Positions 1-5,520 of a stretch of DNA of 7,031 nucleotides are shown piece by piece. Within the stretch, counting starts at the first letter, position 1; every line of letters begins with the position of its first letter. Where the stretch lies: NCBI GenBank assembly GCA_016880225.1, contig JAEHDT010000144.1:1-7031 (forward strand), written 5' to 3'. A program made the position numbers and the translations under genes. The stretch comes from Gemmatimonadota bacterium (GTDB taxonomy: Bacteria > Gemmatimonadota > Gemmatimonadetes > Gemmatimonadales > GWC2-71-9). The notes under the pieces are model-generated. The model worked only from the letters and a program-made list of their open reading frames with translations. It was not told where the DNA came from and did not search any database.

Positions 1-556
1 CGGCGATCTCGCCCGCGAGCTCGAGCCGGTCGAGCCCCGCGCCGGCGAGGAGTGCCGCGTCGAGGCCGTCGCGCCCTTCCTTCACCTTCCGGACCCGTGT
101 GGGCACGTTGCCGCGCAGCGCCACGACCTCGACGTCCGCCCGGAGGTGGCGGATCTGGGCGACGCGCCGCAGGCTCGACGTCCCGATTTTCGCCCCGGGC
201 GCGAGCGCGGGGATGGAGATGACGCCGGGCACGCGGGTCACCAGCGCCTCCGTCGGATCGGCCCGGCTCGGCACCGCGCCAAGCGCGAGTCCGGGGGGGA
301 GGATGGTGGGGAGATCCTTGAGGGAATGCACGGCCACGTCGATGCGCTCGTCCAGCAGGGCGTCTTCGATCTCCTTCGTGAAGAACCCCTTCCCCTCGAG
401 CTCGTGCAACGGGCGGTCCACGTCCGCATCGCCGCGAGTCTTGATGATCTCGAGCGTCACGGCGACGCCGTGGCGCGCCAGGGCGCTCTTCACCCACTCG
501 GCCTGCCACAGCGCGAGCCTGCTGCCGCGCGTGCCCAGCGTCAGGGCGGCCTTCAC
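1..556 (-). CDS. hemC: Porphobilinogen deaminase (hydroxymethylbilane synthase), 3' end beyond window
   Basis: Cytoplasmic enzyme that joins four porphobilinogen molecules into hydroxymethylbilane, the substrate of HemD. I translated about 185 codons without a stop; the family is about 310 aa, so roughly 60% is present. Seen: the N-terminal LGTRGSRLALWQA motif (residues 7-19), GKGFFTKE (55-62), HSLKDLPT (77-84) with the catalytic aspartate D81, TSSLRR (126-131) and LRGNVPTR (147-154). R130, R131, R148 and R154 match the arginines known to bind substrate carboxylates in the E. coli enzyme. The cysteine that carries the dipyrromethane cofactor lies in the C-terminal domain, outside the window. 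The GTG start (556-554) shares a GTGA with the hemD stop, a 4-nt overlap that implies translational coupling. No better in-frame start exists, since the conserved N-terminus begins only a few residues in. Confidence 0.96.
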   Translation of the reverse strand, partial: MKAALTLGTRGSRLALWQAEWVKSALARHGVAVTLEIIKTRGDADVDRPLHELEGKGFFTKEIEDALLDERIDVAVHSLKDLPTILPPGLALGAVPSRADPTEALVTRVPGVISIPALAPGAKIGTSSLRRVAQIRHLRADVEVVALRGNVPTRVRKVKEGRDGLDAALLAGAGLDRLELAGEIA

Positions 557-1374
557 GCGGTCCTCGAGTAGTGTCGCACCAACGCCTCCACCAGACCCGC
601 CGTGGTGTACTCGCTGGCCTCGATGGCGATCTCGAGGCCGTAGTCCCGGGCGGTGGCCGCGGTGATCGGGCCGATGACCGCGGCGCGGTAACGCCCGCAC
701 GTCGCCGCTTCGTGGCCCACGGCCTGCACGAAAGCATGGACCGTCGAGGACGAGGTGAACGTCACGATGTCGATCCGGCCGTCAAAAATCTCGCGGGCGA
801 GCCCCGGTCCGTCGCCGAGCTCGGGCACCGTGCGATACACCGGGATGACGTCCACCGTCGCGCCGCGCGCGCGCAGACCCTCCGGGAGCGCGTCGCGGGC
901 GGTCTCGGCCCGGGGCAGCAGCACCCGCGCCCCGCGCAGATCGCTCCGCGCCGCGAGCGCGGTGACGAGCGATTCCGCCACGTAGCCGTCGGGGAGCACG
1001 TCCACTCGGACGCCTCGGGCGGCGAGCGCGTCTCCCGTTGCCGGCCCGATAGCCGCGACGCGCGTATCGGCCAAGTCGCGAGGCGCGTGCCCCCACTCGA
1101 CGAGCGCGTCGCACACGATCTGGACGGTGTTCTGGCTCGTGAACACGACCCAGGAGTAGTCCGCGACGCGGCTCAGCGCGCCGCGCAACGGCGCGAGATC
1201 GCTCAGCGGCTCGATCCGGATGGTGGGCGCGCACACGACCGCGGCGCCGAGCTCTTCGAGCGCGCGCACCAAGTCGCCCGCCTGTTCGCGCGCGCGGGTG
1301 ACCGCGATGCGCCGGCCCGCGAGCGGACGGAAGGGGGGCCGCGCAGAGCCCGGCGGCCGCGGCGCGCGTGACAT
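553..1374 (-). CDS. hemD: Uroporphyrinogen-III synthase
   Basis: Cyclises hydroxymethylbilane with inversion of ring D to give uroporphyrinogen III, the branch point to heme, siroheme and cobalamin. The protein is 273 aa, slightly longer than the usual 250 or so because of a basic, proline-rich N-terminal tail (residues 1-17) before the conserved LAGRRIAVTRAR segment. The two-lobed HemD fold is recognisable from WVVFTSQNTV (75-84), AAIGPATGDAL (107-117), LLPRAETARDALPEGL (152-167), VTFTSSSTVHAF (204-215) and AAVIGPITAATARDYGL (231-247). HemD is poorly conserved as a family, so the call rests on these segments plus the coupled hemC behind it. The ATG at 1374-1372 is the only sensible start. 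It lies 9 nt downstream of a -10-like TAGATT and has no Shine-Dalgarno, so the mRNA leader is probably very short. Confidence 0.93.
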   Translation of the reverse strand: MSRAPRPPGSARPPFRPLAGRRIAVTRAREQAGDLVRALEELGAAVVCAPTIRIEPLSDLAPLRGALSRVADYSWVVFTSQNTVQIVCDALVEWGHAPRDLADTRVAAIGPATGDALAARGVRVDVLPDGYVAESLVTALAARSDLRGARVLLPRAETARDALPEGLRARGATVDVIPVYRTVPELGDGPGLAREIFDGRIDIVTFTSSSTVHAFVQAVGHEAATCGRYRAAVIGPITAATARDYGLEIAIEASEYTTAGLVEALVRHYSRTA

Positions 1375-1393
1375 AGATTGTGCAATCTACAAT
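1374..1393. promoter_or_regulatory. Symmetrical divergent promoter/operator between hemD and the TPR gene
   Basis: TAGATTG-TG-CAATCTA (1374-1389) is a 7-bp-arm inverted repeat. It overlaps a second one, ATTGT-N7-ACAAT (1377-1393). Each strand therefore carries the same -10-like hexamer TAGATT (4 of 6 matches to TATAAT), one pointing at each gene. No -35 is evident on either side. This is an AT-rich island within very GC-rich DNA. It may be a bidirectional promoter core, a dimeric regulator site, or both. That role is inference; the symmetry is seen directly. Confidence 0.5.
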
Positions 1394-1979
1394 GCTCCGC
1401 TCCCTGCGCTCCGCGCTCGTCCGCTTCACCGTGCGGCGGGCGGCCGCTTGTCAGCGAGAAGCCCCCAAACGCGCCGCGCTCTGGCTCGAGCTCGGGTGCG
1501 CGCTCACTCCCACGTTCGCGGAATCCTATCCGGCGCTGGTGCGCCTGCGGCGCGCCATCGAAGACCGCTGGGGCGCGCTCGCCGCGGCGCAGGAGGCGGC
1601 GGAGCGCTTTGCGGAGAATCCGGACGCCTGGATGCTCCTCGGGGAGGCGTTCCAGATGGTGTTTCGCCAGCAGGATGCCTTGCACGCCTTCGAGCAGGTG
1701 CTGGTGCTGGAGGAGCGTCCCGACGCCGCGCTCGCGGCCGGCGATCTGTACCGCCGGGCCGGTCGCCACGCCGAAGCGGCGGCGCGGTTCGCGCGCGCCT
1801 ACGCGGCCGGGGCCGGCGCAGAAGCGCTGCGGCTCAACGCCCAGGCGCTGTTCCAGGCGGGCGACCTGAAAGCTGCCGACGAGGCGCTGCACCTCTGGGC
1901 CACCCAGGTCCCTGACGGGCTGGCCCGCCTGTCCGATGCGCGGGCCGAATTGTTCGCGGAGAAGAAGCGGGAGAGCTAG
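1392..1979 (+). CDS. Tetratricopeptide-repeat protein
   Basis: A 195-aa, alanine-rich, helical protein. Three TPR units are visible at about residues 77-110 (PDAWMLLGEAF...DALHAFEQVL), 111-141 (AALAAGDLYRRAGRHAEAAARFARAY) and 144-175 (EALRLNAQALFQAGDLKAADEAL), with a degenerate one at about 60-76. No signal peptide, membrane span or catalytic domain is seen. TPRs mediate protein-protein contacts, so this is probably a scaffold or adaptor. ATG 1392 was chosen. An in-frame GTG at 1380 would start inside the palindrome, directly abutting the -10-like hexamer, and is less likely. The gene lies alone on its strand between heme-synthesis and cytochrome-maturation genes. A link to cytochrome c maturation (compare the TPR domain of CcmI) is possible but not supported by specific residues. 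Confidence 0.85.
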   Translation: MLRSLRSALVRFTVRRAAACQREAPKRAALWLELGCALTPTFAESYPALVRLRRAIEDRWGALAAAQEAAERFAENPDAWMLLGEAFQMVFRQQDALHAFEQVLVLEERPDAALAAGDLYRRAGRHAEAAARFARAYAAGAGAEALRLNAQALFQAGDLKAADEALHLWATQVPDGLARLSDARAELFAEKKRES

Positions 1980-2086
1980 GGCTTGGTCGTCCGCCGGTAC
2001 AGCGACACCGCGTAGCCGAGCAGGATCACCGCCGTCACGATGTACGCCGCTGCCGTGTAGCCGGCGTTCTGAGGTACCTCAGGCAT
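1976..2086 (-). CDS. ccmD: CcmD-like small membrane protein of the heme exporter
   Basis: A 36-aa ORF, easily missed because of its size. Residues 1-15 are polar with two tyrosines (Y10, Y15). One membrane span follows at about 16-30 (IVTAVILLGYAVSLY), then a basic tail RRTTKP. This is the standard CcmD layout: a single helix followed by a positive cytoplasmic end. CcmD is known to help release heme-loaded CcmE from the CcmABC complex. The start ATG (2086-2084) lies 8 nt inside the end of ccmC, just after a run of eight G that probably serves as ribosome binding site. The TAG stop is built from the same CTAG that ends the convergent TPR gene. Position and topology make the call; sequence conservation in this family is weak. 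Confidence 0.85.
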   Translation of the reverse strand: MPEVPQNAGYTAAAYIVTAVILLGYAVSLYRRTTKP

Positions 2087-2759
2087 GGTCCCCCCCCACG
2101 GTCTGCCGGGCCTCCCGCAACAGCGACACGGCGTAGCGCTGCGTCACCAGTCCCACGTACAGCAGCGTGAACACTCCCAGCGAGAACAGCCACGTCTCGA
2201 GCATGGTCCCCGGCAGGGACGGCGCCGACGGCTTGAGGATGATGGGCTGCGGGTGCAGCGTGGGAAACAGAAACACGCTCAGGTGAATGAACGGGACCAG
2301 AAACATGCCGCACACTCCCAGCACCGCCGCGTACCGGGCGCGTAGCCCCGGCTCGCGCACCGCCCCGCGCATCAGCAGATACCCCACGTACAGAAAGAAC
2401 AGGAACAGAGTGGACGTGAGCCGCGCGTCCCAGGTCCACCAGGTGCCCCAGATCGGCTTGCCCCAGAGGGGACCCGTCGTCAGCACGATCGTCGCGAACA
2501 CCGTCCCTACTTCCGCCGACGCCTCCGCGAAGCGGTCGAGCCGCGGATCCTTGAGGAACAGGAACAGGATGCCCGCGAGCCCCAGGAGGATCATCGCCCC
2601 TTCGGTCCAGATCGCGGCGGGGACGTGAATGTAGAAGATCTTCTGGGCCGCCCCCTGCATGCGCTCGAGCGGCGTGAACATGAGGGCGCGCACGTACACG
2701 GCGCCGAGCAGCGCCAGCGCGACCAGGGTGATCCAGCGGCCTCGTTGTGCCAGGGTCAT
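2079..2759 (-). CDS. ccmC: Heme-handling membrane protein CcmC (cytochrome c maturation)
   Basis: A 226-aa integral membrane protein with about six hydrophobic spans. The diagnostic tryptophan-rich WWD motif is at residues 104-116 (WGTWWTWDARLTS), a periplasmic heme-binding segment. H45 (IFYIHVP) and H159 (VPFIHLSV) match the two conserved histidines that act as heme axial ligands in characterised CcmC proteins. H169 lies in the following FPTLHPQP. CcmC loads heme onto the chaperone CcmE. The ATG start shares ATGA with the ccmB stop, a 4-nt overlap. The 3' end overlaps ccmD by 8 nt and contains a run of eight G. Related WWD proteins CcmF and CcsA are much longer or organised differently, so CcmC is the clear choice. 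Confidence 0.97.
   Translation of the reverse strand: MTLAQRGRWITLVALALLGAVYVRALMFTPLERMQGAAQKIFYIHVPAAIWTEGAMILLGLAGILFLFLKDPRLDRFAEASAEVGTVFATIVLTTGPLWGKPIWGTWWTWDARLTSTLFLFFLYVGYLLMRGAVREPGLRARYAAVLGVCGMFLVPFIHLSVFLFPTLHPQPIILKPSAPSLPGTMLETWLFSLGVFTLLYVGLVTQRYAVSLLREARQTVGGDHA
2090..2097 (-). repeat. G8 homopolymer at the ccmC/ccmD junction
   Basis: Eight consecutive C on the plus strand (G in the mRNA) lie in the last codons of ccmC, 3 nt upstream of the ccmD ATG. It is the longest homopolymer I noticed in the window. It can serve as a purine-rich ribosome binding site for ccmD and is also a potential slippage tract. Confidence 0.75.
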
Positions 2760-3436
2760 TCGTCCACCGTGAAACGGAACAAGATGCTCGCCAGCGACAC
2801 GAACACGATGTCGTACGCGGCGAGCAACTTAAGGTACCCCACCACCTCGCTCAAGGGACGCCCGCCGAACAGCCGCGCCGTGAGCTGGACCGCCCCCATC
2901 AGCGGCGGGACCAGGAACGGCAGCAGGATCACCACCAACAGCAGCTCGGCGAAGCGGGTGCGCACCACCAGCGCGCTGAACAGCGTCCCCACGGCCACGA
3001 ACCCCAGCGTGGCGAGCGCGATGACCCCGACGAGCGGCGCCAGCACGTGCCATACCGGCACGTTGAAGAACAGCACGAACAGGGGCAGCCCCACGGCCTC
3101 GACCACAGCCACGAAGGCGAGATTGGCGATCAGCTTGCCCCAATAGAGACTGGTGCGGTTGAGCGGCGACACCAGCAGCCCCTCGAGCGCCTGGTTCTCG
3201 AGCTCGAGCTGAAACGCGCGGTTCAGGGCCAGCATAGCGGCGAAGGTGAACGTCACCCACAGGATGGTGGGCGCCAGGTCGATCGTGGCGACGGCCGTGG
3301 GATCGCGCCCGAAGTTGAAGACCATCAGCACCAACGCCGCGAACACCGCGGCCGATACGATCGCCGTGCGCGTGCGGAACTCGAGCAGCAGGTCCTTGCG
3401 CGCGACGGCCCACGCCTGACGCAGCAGCTCAACCAT
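2756..3436 (-). CDS. ccmB: Heme exporter membrane permease CcmB
   Basis: A 226-aa protein with about six hydrophobic segments, the size and topology of CcmB. It is the membrane partner of the CcmA ATPase in the complex that releases holo-CcmE. Family landmarks: an amphipathic N-terminus VARKDLLLEFRTR (11-23), the cytoplasmic stretch around ELENQALEGLLVSPLNR (78-94) followed by YWGKLIAN, and LLPFLVPPLMGAV in the C-terminal half. The ATG lies 8 nt inside the end of ccmA, and its stop overlaps the ccmC start by 4 nt. It is therefore translated as part of a tightly coupled ccmABCD unit. Confidence 0.95.
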   Translation of the reverse strand: MVELLRQAWAVARKDLLLEFRTRTAIVSAAVFAALVLMVFNFGRDPTAVATIDLAPTILWVTFTFAAMLALNRAFQLELENQALEGLLVSPLNRTSLYWGKLIANLAFVAVVEAVGLPLFVLFFNVPVWHVLAPLVGVIALATLGFVAVGTLFSALVVRTRFAELLLVVILLPFLVPPLMGAVQLTARLFGGRPLSEVVGYLKLLAAYDIVFVSLASILFRFTVDE

Positions 3437-4109
3437 CGGTCATGGCCCGCCGGTACGCCTCCGCGATCTCCGCCGCGCCGCGCCCGCCGCGGGGCGCGAA
3501 ATGCACGAACCGGCCGCGCCGCTGGAACGCCACGTGGGTCGAGAGCTCCACGCCCTCGTCTACGTTGTGTGTCGCGAGCACCAGCACCCGGCCCGCCCCC
3601 CGCAACTCCGCGAGCAACGCCCGGAACTCGGCCGCCGCCGCGAGGTCGAGGCCGGTGAACGGCTCGTCGAGGAGCAGCACGCCGGGATCGTGCATCAGGG
3701 CCTTCGCGATGGCGGCGCGCTGCACCAGGCCGCGCGACAGCGACCACACCGGTTGGTCGGAGCGATCCGTCATCGCGAGGCGCGCGAGCACCTCGCCGGC
3801 CCGGGGGCGGCGCCGCGCGGCCGGCACGCCGTACAGCGACGCCCAGAAGAGCAGGTTCTCGAGCACCGTGAGGTGTCCATACAGATGGGACTGGTGCCCG
3901 ATCCACCCGATGGCACGCCGCCCGCCGTCCACGCGCGCCGTTCCCCCCTGCGGGCGGATCAGGCCCGCCAGGACCTTGAGCAGCGTGGTCTTGCCGGCGC
4001 CGTTCGGCCCGAAGATCGCGAGCGTCTGTCCCGGCGTGAGGCTGAACGACACGTCGTCGAGCGCCACCACGCGCCCGAAGGCGTGGCGCAGCCCTTCAGC
4101 CCAGAGCAT
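3429..4109 (-). CDS. ccmA: Heme exporter ATP-binding subunit CcmA
   Basis: ABC ATPase of 226 aa that works with CcmB and CcmC on the inner face of the cytoplasmic membrane. Walker A GPNGAGKTT is at 34-42, the Q-loop glutamine at 73 (GHQSHLYGHLTVLENL), the signature at 124-130, Walker B VLLLDE at 144-149, the D-loop GLD at 153-155 and the H-loop histidine at 181 (LATHNVDE). The signature reads LSRGLVQR rather than LSGGQ, a variant also met in ABC-2-type ATPases, so the CcmA name depends partly on the ccmBCD genes behind it. The frame is open further upstream to 4169, but ATG 4109 puts the first strand of the nucleotide-binding domain where expected. It overlaps the receiver gene by 14 nt. Confidence 0.94.
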   Translation of the reverse strand: MLWAEGLRHAFGRVVALDDVSFSLTPGQTLAIFGPNGAGKTTLLKVLAGLIRPQGGTARVDGGRRAIGWIGHQSHLYGHLTVLENLLFWASLYGVPAARRRPRAGEVLARLAMTDRSDQPVWSLSRGLVQRAAIAKALMHDPGVLLLDEPFTGLDLAAAAEFRALLAELRGAGRVLVLATHNVDEGVELSTHVAFQRRGRFVHFAPRGGRGAAEIAEAYRRAMTDG

Positions 4110-4464
4110 CGATGCGCGCGGCGAGGTCTTCCAGATCGAACGGCTTGACGAGGTACCCCGAGTGCCCAAGGTCGAGCACGTTGATCAGCGGCTCCATGCT
4201 CACGTAGGAAGTGGTCACGATCACCGGCAGCGCCGGCCGTGACTGCCGGATTTCCTGCAGCAGGGTGATCCCGTCGGTGTCGGGGAGCCGCAGGTCCAGC
4301 ACCAGCACTTCGGGAGAGAATTGATCCATCTGGCTACGGGCCTCGCTGCCGCTCGCGGCGAAGGCCACGTCGTAGCGCCCGGCGAAGAACCGCTTGTAGG
4401 TGCGCCGCAGCGCTGATTCGTCCTCGACGAACAGGACTTTGCGTCGCAGCGCGGGGCGCCCCAT
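4096..4464 (-). CDS. Stand-alone response regulator receiver domain
   Basis: A 122-aa single-domain CheY/Spo0F-type protein. The acidic pair is E14-D15 (VLFVEDE), the phospho-acceptor D57 (VLDLRLPDTDG), the switch threonine T84 (VIVTTSY), the aromatic Y104 and the conserved K107 (GYLVKPFDLEDL). All residues needed for phosphotransfer are present, but there is no output domain, so it must act by binding a partner or passing the phosphate on. No histidine kinase is in the window. It is the first gene of the ccm unit and its 3' end overlaps ccmA by 14 nt, giving translational coupling. The start ATG 4464 lies just before the domain; upstream in-frame codons would run through promoter and inverted-repeat sequence. 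Its start codon sits in one arm of that inverted repeat, and there is no Shine-Dalgarno. Confidence 0.92.
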   Translation of the reverse strand: MGRPALRRKVLFVEDESALRRTYKRFFAGRYDVAFAASGSEARSQMDQFSPEVLVLDLRLPDTDGITLLQEIRQSRPALPVIVTTSYVSMEPLINVLDLGHSGYLVKPFDLEDLAARIDALG

Positions 4465-4496
4465 AGGTGAGGCCCAATATATGGGGAGCGCCCCGC
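4451..4496 (-). repeat. Long GC-rich inverted repeat over the promoter and start codon of the receiver gene
   Basis: Arms 4451-4464 and 4481-4496 can form about 14 base pairs with a 2-nt bulge around a 16-nt loop. In the minus-strand RNA the promoter-distal arm begins exactly with the AUG of the receiver gene, so the start codon would be paired. The -10 hexamer lies almost wholly in the loop. No U tract follows, so it is not a typical intrinsic terminator. It may be a translation block for read-through RNA or a DNA operator. Confidence 0.6.
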
Positions 4497-4503
4497 TTGT
4501 CAC
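4476..4503 (-). promoter_or_regulatory. Sigma70-like promoter of the receiver-ccmABCD operon
   Basis: On the minus strand, -35 GTGACA (4503-4498, 5 of 6 to TTGACA), a 16-bp spacer and -10 TATATT (4481-4476, 5 of 6 to TATAAT). This is the best promoter match in the window. Transcription would start near 4469-4470, leaving a leader of about five nucleotides before the ATG at 4464. There is no Shine-Dalgarno, which agrees with a near-leaderless start. Confidence 0.6.
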
Positions 4504-4529
4504 ATCTCCATATGCTCGATGCCGCGACC

Positions 4530-4988
4530 CTACTGGTCCTTCTCGACGTTCTCGGCAACAACCGCGGTGTACTTGGTGACCCCTTCCATGAACTGCGAGT
4601 TGCCTTCGCCGGAATTGGCTGCAACCGCCGTCCACGTCCCGTACTGGTTGTGATGCTCCGCCCAGTACCACCAGCCGGCCCGGCGCTTGGAGTCCATCTT
4701 TTCGTACGCCGTCACCAAGACCGTGAAGGCATACACGCCGTTGGTCACGACCGATGAGGCACCGACGCTGATGATCATATCGCCCGAGCATTCCCAGCTG
4801 TCGCCGGAGATGGTGTAGACCGTCCAACCCCGGGAACGAAGCACCTGTACGGCCGTTGCAGCGACGGCATCGACGCTGGTGCTGGCGTTCGACACGGCAT
4901 TGTCCGTCAGACTGACCCGCACGCAGGCGGTCGGCGTGACCGCCAGATGGGCGGCGGTCAGCAGTGAAGACAGGAAACCGTTCAACAT
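4530..4988 (-). CDS. Hypothetical small, probably exported protein
   Basis: A 152-aa protein I do not recognise. Residues 1-21 (LNGFLSSLLTAAHLAVTPTA) are hydrophobic and could be a signal peptide, though positive residues are lacking at the N-terminus. A cysteine follows at 22 and the only other one is C67 (SWECSGD), so a disulfide is possible in the periplasm. C22 lacks a good lipobox. The middle is rich in Ser, Thr and Val with alternating strand-like stretches (GWTVYTISGD, YAFTVLVTAYEKMD). The C-terminal half carries aromatic clusters (GWWYWAEHHNQYGTW). The start is well supported: GGAGG (4997-5001) sits 8 nt before ATG 4988. Local GC is about 60% (36 of 60 in 4681-4740), clearly below the neighbours. 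It follows the STAS gene by 32 nt, so co-transcription is likely. Confidence 0.8.
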   Translation of the reverse strand: MLNGFLSSLLTAAHLAVTPTACVRVSLTDNAVSNASTSVDAVAATAVQVLRSRGWTVYTISGDSWECSGDMIISVGASSVVTNGVYAFTVLVTAYEKMDSKRRAGWWYWAEHHNQYGTWTAVAANSGEGNSQFMEGVTKYTAVVAENVEKDQ

Positions 4989-5020
4989 GGGTAGAGCCTC
5001 CGTTTCATGAGCGCAAACCG

Positions 5021-5338
5021 TCAGCGCGCGCCGCTCTCCAGCTCGAACAGGTCGTCGAGCTTGGTCAGCACCAGGAGGAACCGCAGCTCCTCGTTGGCGC
5101 CGCGCAGGCAGACCGTTAGCCGGTGTTCCGCCGCCTTCCGCTGGATCAGCATCAGGGCGCCCAGGCCCGCGCTGTCGATCTGGCGGGTGCCAGAGAGATC
5201 GATGACCAGGCGTCCGGCGCCCTCCGGGAGCTGCCCCAACAGCTCGGTGGCCGCGCGGCGGAACGCCGTGCGCGAATCGAGGCCCAGCTCCTCGGGAGCG
5301 GCCAGGACCTTCTCGCTCGGACGCGCGGACATTGTCAT
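5021..5338 (-). CDS. STAS-domain anti-sigma factor antagonist
   Basis: A 105-aa single STAS domain of the SpoIIAA/RsbV type. The core strand and loop RLVIDLSGTRQIDSAGLGAL holds the conserved DSAGLG, with the serine that partner kinases phosphorylate at residue 56 counted from this start. A helix (LIQRKAAEHR) and the strand and helix TVCLRGANEELRFLLVLTKLDDLFEL follow as expected. Such proteins bind an anti-sigma factor and free a sigma factor when unphosphorylated. No partner kinase or sigma factor is in the window, so the target is unknown. Two starts are plausible: ATG 5338 with GGAGG (5344-5348) 5 nt upstream, chosen here, or GTG 5350 with AGGAG (5357-5361) 6 nt upstream, which would add four residues. 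The gene is divergent from acsA. Confidence 0.9.
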   Translation of the reverse strand: MTMSARPSEKVLAAPEELGLDSRTAFRRAATELLGQLPEGAGRLVIDLSGTRQIDSAGLGALMLIQRKAAEHRLTVCLRGANEELRFLLVLTKLDDLFELESGAR

Positions 5339-5417
5339 ATGCTCCTCCACAGTCGGCTCCTGAAGTTCGCCGCCTGGAGCTAATGCGACTCCGGTGCCAC
5401 TCAGCTAACCTGTGGCC

Positions 5418-5439
5418 CGTCAACCGCTTGTCAAAGCGG
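5418..5439. promoter_or_regulatory. Tandem TTGAC boxes overlapping a short inverted repeat
   Basis: On the minus strand TTGACA (5434-5429) and TTGACG (5423-5418) recur with an 11-nt period. Either could be a -35 for the STAS gene, but no good -10 follows at 16-18 nt. Overlapping them is the perfect inverted repeat CCGCTT-GTCA-AAGCGG (5424-5439). It may be a regulator binding site upstream of both divergent genes. Confidence 0.35.
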
Positions 5440-5491
5440 GGTGAGGCCCCTCCCGCGCTCCGCTGCCGCACTCCGAGCACTCCGGCGCAGT

Positions 5492-5520
5492 TTGCAAGGC
5501 CGTCCGGCCGGGAATACCTT
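5492..5520 (+). promoter_or_regulatory. Candidate promoter of acsA, placing the transcription start at the GTG
   Basis: TTGCAA (5492-5497, 4 of 6 to TTGACA), a 17-bp spacer and TACCTT (5515-5520, 3 of 6 to TATAAT). A start about 7 nt after the -10 would fall on the GTG at 5527, giving a leaderless mRNA. The spacer contains a perfect inverted repeat GGCCG-TC-CGGCC (5498-5509), a possible operator. The match is modest. Confidence 0.4.

Noticed and set aside
571..1371. 266-codon plus-strand open frame opposite hemD
   Set aside because: Arginine- and alanine-rich shadow of hemD with no domain; the minus frame has clear family motifs.
2747..3658. 303-codon plus-strand open frame opposite ccmB and ccmA
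   Set aside because: Gln/His/Arg-rich low-complexity translation, whereas the opposite strand encodes recognisable membrane and ATPase proteins.
2079..4109. ccmA, ccmB and ccmC all exactly 681 bp (226 aa)
   Set aside because: The three proteins are unrelated in sequence, and family lengths are normally close to this, so I regard it as coincidence rather than duplication.
4110..4169. 20-residue N-terminal extension of CcmA
   Set aside because: The extra residues are read from the receiver gene in another frame and precede the normal CcmA N-terminus.
4465..4827. N-terminal extension of the receiver protein up to 4827
   Set aside because: It would overlap the hypothetical gene in another frame, run through the promoter and inverted repeat, and add a basic, non-domain sequence.
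5424..5439. Hairpin as an intrinsic terminator
   Set aside because: Only six base pairs with no T tract on either side, and it lies between divergent starts where no gene ends.
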